Shown here: one piece after another, positions 18,701 to 25,625 of the stretch
Numbering within the stretch: the stretch's first letter is position 1
How the letters are laid out: each line of letters begins with the position of its first letter
Source: an uncultured Bacteroidota bacterium
GTDB taxonomy: Bacteria; Bacteroidota; Bacteroidia; Bacteroidales; GWA2-32-17
NCBI GenBank assembly: GCA_903837285.1
Contig: CAILUD010000099.1
Location: 16,544 to 80,543 of the forward strand
DNA: 64,000 bases
Reading direction: 5' to 3'
Translations under genes and position numbers: made by a program
The notes under the pieces: model-generated
What the model was told of the DNA's origin: nothing
The model's database searches: none
The model's input: only the letters and a program-made list of their open reading frames with translations

Positions 18701-19006
18701 CGCGGAACACTGCTGTTTTTAGAAGAAAATGGTGTTGCAGCTACAATGCTTCATTGGCCCGATGAAAAACTTGAACCAAATGTTGTAACAATGTTACGTG
18801 AAAAGAAGCTTGATCTTGTAATTAATATTCCAAAAAATCTTTCAAAAGACGAACTTAACAACGATTACGAAATTCGTAGGTCTGCTGTTGATTTTAATAT
18901 TCCGTTACTTACAAATGCCCGATTGGCAAGTGCTTTTATATATTCCTTCTGCAAAAGAAATGTAGAAGAAATGGCAATAAAATCATGGGATGAATATGGG
19001 GAATGA
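15779..19006 (+). CDS. carB: Carbamoyl-phosphate synthase large subunit
   Basis: CarB makes carbamoyl phosphate from bicarbonate, ammonia and two ATP. At 1075 residues it is full length. Two homologous ATP-grasp halves are visible. The first half begins KVLVIGSGALKIGEAGEFDY and has YALGGQGSGFCNN. The second half begins SVIVLGSGAYRIGSSVEFDW, with VLVRPSYVLSGAAMNVVSN. An oligomerisation domain lies between them (about 400-550). The C-terminal allosteric MGS-like domain (about 935-1075) includes LLSTGPSRSKTEMLNS. The ATG at 15779 is preferred because MEKVQKVLVIGSG is the family start. It is in the same orientation as carA but separated by the four-helix-bundle cassette. Confidence 0.97.
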   Translation: MEKVQKVLVIGSGALKIGEAGEFDYSGSQALKALKEEGIFTILINPNIATVQTSEGIADKIYFLPVTPDFVEQVIIKEKPDGILLAFGGQTALNCGVALYKNGILEKYNVKVLGTQVQSIIDTEDRELFVKKLDQINVDTIKSHAVTTIEDAIKAANDLGYPIIVRAAYALGGQGSGFCNNDTELIALGNKAFSHSDQILVEKSLKGWKEIEYEVVRDCYDNCITVCNMENFDPLGIHTGESIVVAPSQTLTNSEYHKLREIAIRIVRHIGIVGECNVQYALCPDSEEYRVIEVNARLSRSSALASKATGYPLAFVAAKLGLGYGLHELKNSVTKTTTACFEPALDYIVVKIPRWDLGKFKGVSKELGSSMKSVGEVMAIGRTFEEAIQKGLRMIGQGMHGFVGNKDMEFDDVEQISKELANPTDMRIFVIAMALHKNFSVDEIHQHTRIDKWFLYKLKNIYDLRNQISRFNSIETLPLEMLHDAKKMGYTDFQIAKILYNNLDDASDKSLDIRNFRKSAGIVPYVKQIDTLAAEYPAQTNYLYLTYNGSEHDIKFENDNQSVIVLGSGAYRIGSSVEFDWCSVNALNTVKKKGLRSVMINYNPETVSTDYDICDRLYFDELSFERVMDIIENENPQGVIVSVGGQIPNNLAMRLFQNNVNILGTSPLSIDNAEDRHRFSTTLDELGVDQPRWKELVTIEDIFKFVDEVGFPVLVRPSYVLSGAAMNVVSNRHELEYFLELATNVSKKYPVVVSEFIENAKEVEFDAVAKNGEVIIYAISEHIEFAGVHSGDATIVFPAQKLYVETIRRIKKISKQIAKALNISGPFNIQFLAKDNDIKVIECNLRASRSFPFVSKVLKTNFIEIATQVMLGDEVSVPNKSAFDLDYVGIKAPQFSFSRLAKADPILGVEMASTGEVGCIGEDYYEAVLKAMLSVGYKIPKKNILLSTGPSRSKTEMLNSCKMLVERGYNLFATRGTLLFLEENGVAATMLHWPDEKLEPNVVTMLREKKLDLVINIPKNLSKDELNNDYEIRRSAVDFNIPLLTNARLASAFIYSFCKRNVEEMAIKSWDEYGE

Positions 19007-19011
19007 GGTAA

Positions 19012-20046
19012 TTATTTATTAAGGATTTTCTTGAATAGATTTGATAATATTAAAAGTAATAGTTGAAGAAAGTATAAAGGAAGAAAAATATAATAATTAT
19101 TATTATGCATTTTTAAAAAAGCAAGATTTGTTTTTGTATCCCTTTTTAACCCTTGCCACTTTTTCTTTGAAGATTTTTTTCTTGAAACACCACATTTGTG
19201 CCAAATTTTCGAGTTTAATACAGCTATAATTTTAAACCCATTCTTTTTTAATCTAATACCTAAATCAGCATCTTCACAGCCAAAAAATAAATTTGAGTTT
19301 AAGAACTTTATCGGAATTTCTTTTACTTTTAACAACAACGATGCCCCTGTAATCCAATCACATTCAACAAATCCTTGTGAATACTGTTGTGAATCTATAA
19401 GATTCTCTCCAATATGAAAATAACCAGGGTAATGTTTTAAATTTAACTTGCCTCCTAAAAATGAGATAACATCCTTTCTTCCATTTTTCTCGTAAAAAAT
19501 ATTTTTAGGTCCAGCAACTCCTATCTTTATATCACTCTCAGAAATTTTAACTAATTCTGTAAGAAAATTTTTATCTACAACAATATCGTTATTTAATAAC
19601 AATATGTAATCAGGATCTTGAGCTTTTAATGTATAGCGTATTCCTATATTATTTCCTTCTGCAAAACCATAATTTTTATCATTTTTAATAACAATCAATT
19701 TGTTGTCTGATGAAAGTTTTTCTAATTCTGATTCTTTGTTTTCAATATTTTCAGATTCTTCTTTTGTGTACTCGAAAACAGTTATTGGCTTATTTTCTTT
19801 CGTGTAAGTGAAGAAATCGGAGGCGGGGATATTTTTTCCGATACAGTATTCTTTTATTTCATCGATGGAATTATCGGCAGAATTATTATCAACTAAAATA
19901 ACATTGTAATTCTGATAAGAAATTTGATACAATGATTCTAGGCATTCTATGGAGTCTTTATAACCATTCCAGTTAAGAATAATGATAGAAACCTTTGGAT
20001 AACTTATTAAATTATTAAGAATATTATTTTCTTTAATAATTATCAT
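19012..20046 (-). CDS. Family 2 glycosyltransferase (rhamnosyltransferase-like)
   Basis: This 344-residue GT-A enzyme starts its fold with VSIILNWNGYKDSIECLESL. The nucleotide-sugar and metal-binding stretch is DYILLLNNDIVVDKNFL, and FFGCEDADLGIRLKKNGFKI is an ED-type catalytic region as in dTDP-rhamnosyltransferases. A hydrophobic C-terminus (IFLPLYFLQLLLLILS) probably anchors it to the inner membrane. An insertion rich in Glu/Lys sits around residues 80-115. It overlaps the upstream glycosyltransferase by 4 bp (ATGA) and ends 6 bp from convergent carB. The donor sugar cannot be told from sequence. Confidence 0.88.
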   Translation of the reverse strand: MIIIKENNILNNLISYPKVSIIILNWNGYKDSIECLESLYQISYQNYNVILVDNNSADNSIDEIKEYCIGKNIPASDFFTYTKENKPITVFEYTKEESENIENKESELEKLSSDNKLIVIKNDKNYGFAEGNNIGIRYTLKAQDPDYILLLNNDIVVDKNFLTELVKISESDIKIGVAGPKNIFYEKNGRKDVISFLGGKLNLKHYPGYFHIGENLIDSQQYSQGFVECDWITGASLLLKVKEIPIKFLNSNLFFGCEDADLGIRLKKNGFKIIAVLNSKIWHKCGVSRKKSSKKKWQGLKRDTKTNLAFLKMHNNNYYIFLPLYFLQLLLLILSNLFKKILNK

Positions 20047-21293
20047 TGTATGATGTTATTTAGAAAGTGATGATAAACACTGCTATATTTTTTTGCTACT
20101 TTTTCTGTAGAATAATTTTCAAAGGCAACCTGCCTGCATCTATCAGAAAGCTCTTTGTTTTTTGTGTTAATAAAATATTTCAGCTCTGATAAATTCGGTT
20201 TTTCTAAATCAATAATTAATCCTACATTATGTTTTTTTATTAATTCGCTTGCGCCTATTACGTTATGGTTTACAATAACCGGTAATTTCATTGCCAGATA
20301 TTCCACAGTTTTAATACTTATTCTAATATCAGGTTTACTCATTAAGTTAATGCCAAAATCGGCACATGAAAGATAGGACGGAACTTCCTTGAAATCTGCT
20401 GATACTGCGAGGTATTCATTAGAATCAATTTTATATTCATTAAAAAAATTTGTTAAAAAATCAACGAAAGGGGTAATGAATAAAAAACGATGTTTAAAAT
20501 CAAATTCTCTGATTTTTATTATAAATTCAGCATAGGTTCTGGGATTATTCCAGTGATTGCTTAAACCACCAGAATATGTGAAAACGATTTCATCATTACC
20601 TATACCCAATTTATTTCTTAATGAGTTTCGAAGTTCTATATTTATTTCAAAAACGTTTAAATCGACATTGTTTGGTATTTCATACAAATTAGCATTTGGA
20701 GCGATTTTAAGAAAGTGAGTTGAATAACTTGGTGCAATAGCAATGGTAGCATCTGCATGGGCCAAATATGTTTTTTCTAAATTCCTCCATTTTTTATCAG
20801 AAAGTGAGCCTTCTTTCCAGAGTCCTGCTGTAATGTTTTCTTCGGGGAAAGGCGAACGAGGATCAAAGATTACTTTTGCACCTGTTATTTTTTTTACCAT
20901 AAGAGCCGGTAATGTTGCGGGGTATGCGCGACAATGAAAAATATTTACACTTTTGAAAATTGAAAAAAATAAAAGAATAGGAAAAGCATGAAGCTGTATT
21001 AACGGTATTTGATACCACCTTGCCGAAAACCATTGACCAGGAAAAACAACAGGTATACTTACTAGAGTTATTTGGCTTTTTTTCAATTCTGCCTTTAACT
21101 GTTTTATTAGAGTACGTTCATCTTTACTGCTTTTAAAAAAGAACCTGTAAAATGGTTTAAAATGAATTAAGAAGTATTTACCAACATGAAAACTTACCCG
21201 TAGTTCTTTAAGAAGATCAGCTACCTGTCCTTTTAATATAGGATTTGTAAAGTTTTCTATCCATACTATATAGGCAGAGTTAACAGACTTCAT
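20043..21293 (-). CDS. Glycosyltransferase, GT4-like
   Basis: This 416-residue GT-B enzyme has an N-terminal acceptor domain with a hydrophobic membrane-contacting segment (FPILLFFSIFKSVNIFHCRA). The C-terminal domain starts near IVFTYSGGLSNHWNNPRTYA and carries LSCADFGINLMSKPDIRISI and KTVEYLAMKLPVIVNHNVIG, the EX7E-like region of GT4 enzymes in divergent form. It overlaps the downstream GT2 gene by 4 bp, and 66 bp separate it from the upstream methyltransferase. A role in building a surface glycan is inferred from these neighbours. Confidence 0.85.
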   Translation of the reverse strand: MKSVNSAYIVWIENFTNPILKGQVADLLKELRVSFHVGKYFLIHFKPFYRFFFKSSKDERTLIKQLKAELKKSQITLVSIPVVFPGQWFSARWYQIPLIQLHAFPILLFFSIFKSVNIFHCRAYPATLPALMVKKITGAKVIFDPRSPFPEENITAGLWKEGSLSDKKWRNLEKTYLAHADATIAIAPSYSTHFLKIAPNANLYEIPNNVDLNVFEINIELRNSLRNKLGIGNDEIVFTYSGGLSNHWNNPRTYAEFIIKIREFDFKHRFLFITPFVDFLTNFFNEYKIDSNEYLAVSADFKEVPSYLSCADFGINLMSKPDIRISIKTVEYLAMKLPVIVNHNVIGASELIKKHNVGLIIDLEKPNLSELKYFINTKNKELSDRCRQVAFENYSTEKVAKKYSSVYHHFLNNIIQ

Positions 21294-21359
21294 TTTTTAA
21301 ATTCTTGTTTTTATTATATCAATTAATAACAAAATGAAAAACGCATTTAATATGTTTTA

Positions 21360-21986
21360 TTACAAACTCTTTTTTTGAAAGACGAAAAAACGGTGATATG
21401 GGTGTTCGTATACTCGGTAAGTTTTAATAAGGGTTAATCCATATTTCTGAATATCGTTAACAATTCTATTTAAAGGATAATTTACTTTTCCAATTTCCCA
21501 GTAATGTTGTCCATCGAACTCAAGAAATCTTTTTTTAATTCTTGGTAATCGGATAATTTTTTTTATTTCAATAATTTTTGGAATATGAAAATGAATACGA
21601 CAAACTTGAGTTGAGTCAGGCATTGAAATCACAACATTTTTTTTTGCAACTCTTGCAATTTCACTAAAACCAAGGATTGCCTGATCATATGGAATGTGTT
21701 CTAAAACCTCATAACAAGCTACAGTTTCGTAGGAATTATCTTCAAAAGGCATATTTTGAACTTCTCCGACAAAAGAAGGGTTAAGTTCTTTATCAATATC
21801 AAGTGTAACAATGTTTACATTTTTTTTCTTTAAATAAGATGAAACAAACCCATTGCCTTGTCCAATTTCAAGAACTTCGCTAGAATTTAAATGTAGTATT
21901 TCATGAATTTGATGCCAATAACTACAGAAACGAACTTTTTCGTCATAGTTATTAATATAATGATCTGATTTTACTTGTATTTTCAT
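21360..21986 (-). CDS. Class I SAM-dependent methyltransferase
   Basis: This 208-residue protein has the SAM-binding motif SSEVLEIGQGNGFVSSYLKK and the acidic end of strand 2 (NIVTLDIDKELNP). The Methyltransf_11 motif VACYEVLEHIPYDQAI follows. It overlaps the next methyltransferase by 4 bp. In this operon it most likely methylates a sugar or lipid-linked glycan, but the substrate is not predictable. Confidence 0.88.
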   Translation of the reverse strand: MKIQVKSDHYINNYDEKVRFCSYWHQIHEILHLNSSEVLEIGQGNGFVSSYLKKKNVNIVTLDIDKELNPSFVGEVQNMPFEDNSYETVACYEVLEHIPYDQAILGFSEIARVAKKNVVISMPDSTQVCRIHFHIPKIIEIKKIIRLPRIKKRFLEFDGQHYWEIGKVNYPLNRIVNDIQKYGLTLIKTYRVYEHPYHRFFVFQKKSL

Positions 21987-22543
21987 TTTTTAACAACGAT
22001 CCATGTTACAATCGGGTAAATTTTTTCATTCTTTGTAGCAATTTTTCTACGGATACTTAATTTCCAATTGGGAATTCTCATACCCCTAAATTTGTCGCTA
22101 ATAAAGCACAATAATATTGCAAATCTATTCCCCCATCCTTCGCATAACAATACTTCCGAGAAGTCTTTACATAACCACCTTAATGCATCAGGAGTAAATC
22201 GCCAATAGTCTCCGGGATAGCTATGTATGTAGTTCATAAAACAAGTTGTATGTATCGCTATTCCACCTTTTTTTAACACCCTGTACGATTCATTTATTGC
22301 TTTTATAGGGTTTTCTATATGTTCTAATACCTGATCTGAAATTATATAGTCGAATTCATTATCTTGGTATGGTAGGTTTTGCATATCTACATCTGGATAT
22401 GCAACTTTTATTATCTCACTGTTATTACTATCAATAATAGAAGAAAAGTTATCAATGCCACTTACACCTAAAATTTTTCCCTTTAAAGGTTCTTTAAAGA
22501 AAGAGAAGATGTTTTTATACATGTAGTATCTTGTCAGATTCAT
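21983..22543 (-). CDS. Class I SAM-dependent methyltransferase (Methyltransf_11)
   Basis: This 186-residue protein lacks an obvious N-terminal extension and has a weakly conserved glycine motif (KGKILGVSGIDNFSSI). It is clear in the second half of the fold: FDYIISDQVLEHIENPIKAI, then YRVLKKGGIAIHTTCFMNYI and DYWRFTPDALRWLCKDFSEV. That last stretch is shared with methyltransferases in polysaccharide clusters. It lies 22 bp after glyS and overlaps the following methyltransferase by 4 bp. Confidence 0.85.
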   Translation of the reverse strand: MNLTRYYMYKNIFSFFKEPLKGKILGVSGIDNFSSIIDSNNSEIIKVAYPDVDMQNLPYQDNEFDYIISDQVLEHIENPIKAINESYRVLKKGGIAIHTTCFMNYIHSYPGDYWRFTPDALRWLCKDFSEVLLCEGWGNRFAILLCFISDKFRGMRIPNWKLSIRRKIATKNEKIYPIVTWIVVKK

Positions 22544-22565
22544 AATGACATCTTTTTCAAAGTAT

Positions 22566-24116
22566 TTAAATAGATTGGTTTAATTTGCTTAAGACAGGTT
22601 GTAAGGATACGAATTTATTTATATAAGTTACTAAATCTTTAATAGAAACTTCTTCCTGTTTCATTGTATCTCTATGCCTTACAGTAACTACGTTGTTTGC
22701 TAAAGTGTTTTGATCTATTGTTACACACAATGGTGTTCCAATTGCATCTTGTCTGCGGTAACGTCTGCCAACTGTATCCTTTTCGTCGTACTGACACATG
22801 AAATCGAGTTTTAAAATATCCATTATTTCGTGTGCTTTTTCTGGCATTCCATCGCGTTTAACTAAAGGTAATACTGCAACTTTAATTGGTGCTAATACAG
22901 GTGGAATTCTTAAAATCATTCTTTCTGAGCCATCTTCAAGTTTTTCTTCGCTATAAGCATTGCTTAGTATTGCAAGGAATGTGCGGTCTAGTCCAATTGA
23001 TGTTTCTACAACATATGGCACATAACTTTCATTGGTTTCTGAATCGAAATATTGTAATTTTTTACCACTTAATTTCTGATGTTGACTTAAATCGAAATCT
23101 GTGCGTGAGTGAATTCCTTCCAGTTCTTTAAAACCAAATGGGAATTCGAATTCTATGTCTGTTGCAGCATTTGCGTAATGCGCTAATTTATCATGATCGT
23201 GAAAACGATATTTGCTTTCATGAATTCCTAATGATAAATGCCATTTTTTACGCGTAGCTTTCCAATATTCGAACCATTTCATTTCTTCGCCTGGTTTTAC
23301 GAAAAATTGCATTTCCATTTGTTCAAATTCGCGCATACGGAAAATAAACTGACGGGCAACAATTTCGTTTCTAAAAGCTTTTCCGGTTTGAGCAATTCCA
23401 AAAGGAATTTTCATTCTGCCGGTTTTATATACATTTAAAAAATTTACAAAAATTCCCTGAGCTGTTTCCGGACGAAGAAAAATTGTGCCTGCATCATCTG
23501 TAACAGAACCCATTTGTGTAGAGAACATTAGATTAAACTGGCGAACATCAGTCCAGTTGCGAGTGCCAGAAACCGGACAAGCAATGCCTTCTTCTTCAAT
23601 AATAGCTTTAACATCTGCAAGATTGTTTTCGTTCAAAGCTTTTGCAAATCGGGTTTTGATTGAGTCTACTTTGTTTTTATATTCAACAACTCTTGGGTTA
23701 GTTGAAATAAACATTGCACTGTCAAAAGTTTCACCAAATCTTTTTGCAGCTTTTTCAACTTCTTTATTTATTTTATCTTCAATTTTTGTCAAATGTTCTT
23801 CAATTAAAACATCAGCACGATATCTTTTTTTAGAATCTTTGTTATCAATTAATGGATCGTTAAATGCATCAACGTGTCCTGATGCTTTCCAGATTGAAGG
23901 ATGCATAAAAATTGCAGAATCAATACCTACAATGTTTTCATGTAACTGAACCATGCTTTTCCACCAGTATTCGCGTATATTGTTTTTAAGCAGTGAACCT
24001 AATTGTCCGTAGTCATATACTGCTGCTAATCCGTCATATACCTCACTAGATGGAAAAATAAATCCGTATTCTTTTGCGTGGCTTATAATTTTTTTAAAAA
24101 GTTCTTCCTGGTTCAT
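22566..24116 (-). CDS. glyS: Glycyl-tRNA synthetase, single-chain (alpha2) type
   Basis: This class II enzyme of 516 residues charges tRNA-Gly. It is the dimeric single-chain type found in Bacteroidota, eukaryotes and archaea, not the two-subunit glyQ/glyS type. Motifs include FPSSEVYDGLAAVYDYGQLG near the N-terminus, FLRPETAQGIFVNFLNV, motif 2 (IAQTGKAFRNEIVARQFIFR) and motif 3 (VVETSIGLDRTFLAILSNAY). The anticodon-binding domain follows from about residue 410 (APIKVAVLPLVKRDGM). The operon places it between an acyltransferase upstream and glycan-type methyltransferases downstream. Confidence 0.96.
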   Translation of the reverse strand: MNQEELFKKIISHAKEYGFIFPSSEVYDGLAAVYDYGQLGSLLKNNIREYWWKSMVQLHENIVGIDSAIFMHPSIWKASGHVDAFNDPLIDNKDSKKRYRADVLIEEHLTKIEDKINKEVEKAAKRFGETFDSAMFISTNPRVVEYKNKVDSIKTRFAKALNENNLADVKAIIEEEGIACPVSGTRNWTDVRQFNLMFSTQMGSVTDDAGTIFLRPETAQGIFVNFLNVYKTGRMKIPFGIAQTGKAFRNEIVARQFIFRMREFEQMEMQFFVKPGEEMKWFEYWKATRKKWHLSLGIHESKYRFHDHDKLAHYANAATDIEFEFPFGFKELEGIHSRTDFDLSQHQKLSGKKLQYFDSETNESYVPYVVETSIGLDRTFLAILSNAYSEEKLEDGSERMILRIPPVLAPIKVAVLPLVKRDGMPEKAHEIMDILKLDFMCQYDEKDTVGRRYRRQDAIGTPLCVTIDQNTLANNVVTVRHRDTMKQEEVSIKDLVTYINKFVSLQPVLSKLNQSI

Positions 24117-24181
24117 ATCTATTTGTTTTTTCAGTTGCCAAAGATAATGAATGAGATGAAGAATTTATAATCAAGAACTGA

Positions 24182-25306
24182 TTATAAATTATTTTTAATT
24201 GGGTTAGCGTAGAGCTTTAAAAACAATTTTCGAATATCATCGGTATTGCCTTCTATGCACTTAATGCTTCTTTCAAGGTATGTAACAAAATCAGCTTTTT
24301 CAGTTTCCGAATATTTGTCATTAAACGTATGATTATCTTCTAGTAAGTCATAAGCAATGTAATTGTTTGGCCAAAGCTTATAGTTTGAAGCTATTTCCTT
24401 ATCAAGAAAAATTCCCATGTCTTTAAAAAAGTCTGCGTTAGAATCCTTTGAAAAAGTATCAATAATTTTTGGAGTTAAAGGTTTGCCAAATGCAAGATGT
24501 ATTTTACCTTTATTTTGTTTAACTCCTTTAATCACGCTGGTAGTATCTTCGCCAGGTCTTTTTTCGTATTTTTCGTTTTGCGAATAATATAATTCTTTTA
24601 CCTTTTCTACATCACAGGTTTCAAACTCATACGACATAGAGATTGGCACAACATTTAATTCTTCAACATTTTGAGAAACTGATTTGTCGCCACTTAAATT
24701 CAGCATTTTAAGTAAAGCAATCTCCGTTTTATCGTTACCATCTTTTGTGCGTCCATTGCGCTGTGCAATCCAAACAGATATTTTCTTTTCTAAAAGGGCG
24801 TATCTAATATAAGCTGAAAGTACTGTTGAATTTTTTAATATATCTCTGGGATTTCCACCACGTTTAACAATAAACATTTTATTTGCTCTTCCAATTTCAG
24901 AAATTAATGGAACATCCATTAAATTACTGCCAAATGCAATTTCAGATGTAGGAAAATTATTTTCATGAAGTATTTTTTGTAAAATAGCCGAATCAAGAAT
25001 AATATCACGATGGTTAGAAATAAATAAATATGGAACAGAAGGCGAAAGATTCTCAATACCATTTGACGAAAGCCCATTTGAAGTTGAATCTAAAATAACC
25101 TTTATCATTTTAAGCATAAAGGAAGTTTGAAAATCAAATGATGAGTGAGTATTGCTAAGTAATTTAATAATATCCTGATGGCTGCTAGGAGGAAAATATA
25201 AATGCAAAACCTGTGAGAAAAAAGGATTTTTAGCTAAACCATTAAGTACAGCATTTATTTCACTGTCATGAAATGGCCTTATTTCTTCAAAATCCTCTTG
25301 ATACAT
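24182..25306 (-). CDS. Glycerol-3-phosphate/1-acylglycerol-3-phosphate acyltransferase family protein
   Basis: This 374-residue protein belongs to the lysophospholipid acyltransferase superfamily. The catalytic motif lies in VPYLFISNHRDIILDSAILQ (about residues 91-110). The spacing from His to the second Asp is one residue longer than the classic HX4D, a variant I recall in Bacteroidota proteins of this kind. A later motif FIVKRGGNPRDIL corresponds to the glycerol-phosphate-binding block. It probably acylates a glycerolipid or lipid A-like acceptor at the inner membrane. It is the first gene of a six-gene leftward operon with glyS 65 bp downstream. Confidence 0.82.
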   Translation of the reverse strand: MYQEDFEEIRPFHDSEINAVLNGLAKNPFFSQVLHLYFPPSSHQDIIKLLSNTHSSFDFQTSFMLKMIKVILDSTSNGLSSNGIENLSPSVPYLFISNHRDIILDSAILQKILHENNFPTSEIAFGSNLMDVPLISEIGRANKMFIVKRGGNPRDILKNSTVLSAYIRYALLEKKISVWIAQRNGRTKDGNDKTEIALLKMLNLSGDKSVSQNVEELNVVPISMSYEFETCDVEKVKELYYSQNEKYEKRPGEDTTSVIKGVKQNKGKIHLAFGKPLTPKIIDTFSKDSNADFFKDMGIFLDKEIASNYKLWPNNYIAYDLLEDNHTFNDKYSETEKADFVTYLERSIKCIEGNTDDIRKLFLKLYANPIKNNL

Positions 25307-25446
25307 ATTAAACTTTGATATTATAAGAATGCAAAGATAGAAAATAGAATGATAATTTTTTAAATACTGAGGAGCGAAAAGTTAAATAGCTTAAATAAAG
25401 TAAGTTGTGTTTTAGGAAAAGAATATTTTAATCCAATTTTCTAGTA

Positions 25447-25478
25447 TTTGGGATTTACCATGTTTTCTGTTATTTTTG
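25447..25478 (+). promoter_or_regulatory. Promoter of the metH transcript
   Basis: TTTG (25447-25450), a 20-nt spacer and TATTTTTG (25471-25478) match the Bacteroidota consensus. The predicted transcript start is near 25485, so the leader would contain the whole SAM riboswitch. Confidence 0.65.
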
Positions 25479-25512
25479 CATCTTCAAATTTCCTCTCACC
25501 ATAAAGGATGTT

Positions 25513-25612
25513 TGAATTATAAAGAAGAGGCAAGAGATCAGGCTCGTTGAACCTCTGGCAACCGTCCCGAAAGGAAAAGGTGCCAAAACCTGCCCTTTGG
25601 GAATAATAATTT
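25513..25612 (+). ncRNA. SAM-I (S-box) riboswitch controlling metH
   Basis: The leader carries SAM-I signatures in order: CAAGAGATCAGG then CTCGTTGAACCTCTGGCAACC (25531-25563), which matches the family block CTGGCCCGATGAAGCCCGGCAACC. It continues with a short hairpin and GGTGCCAAAACCTGCCC (25579-25595), which matches the P3/J3-4 block GGTGCTAATTCCTGC. Outer AT-rich arms around 25515-25521 and 25602-25612 can pair as P1. SAM-I riboswitches turn genes for methionine and SAM synthesis off when SAM is high. The site lies 14 nt before the metH start, so control of translation initiation is possible; I see no classical terminator hairpin with a T-run. Confidence 0.88.
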
Positions 25613-25625
25613 AAACGGTAAAAAA

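Larger units (their letters stand above)
25307..25625. other. Intergenic control region between the acyltransferase gene and metH
   Basis: This 319-base region between divergent genes is occupied on its right half by the metH promoter (25447-25478) and the SAM-I riboswitch (about 25513-25612). The left half (25307-25446) is AT-rich and shows nothing further that I can assign. Confidence 0.6.

Noticed and set aside
25513..25612. Cobalamin riboswitch for metH.
   Set aside because: The conserved cobalamin-aptamer box (GCCACTG) was not seen, while SAM-I blocks are clear.
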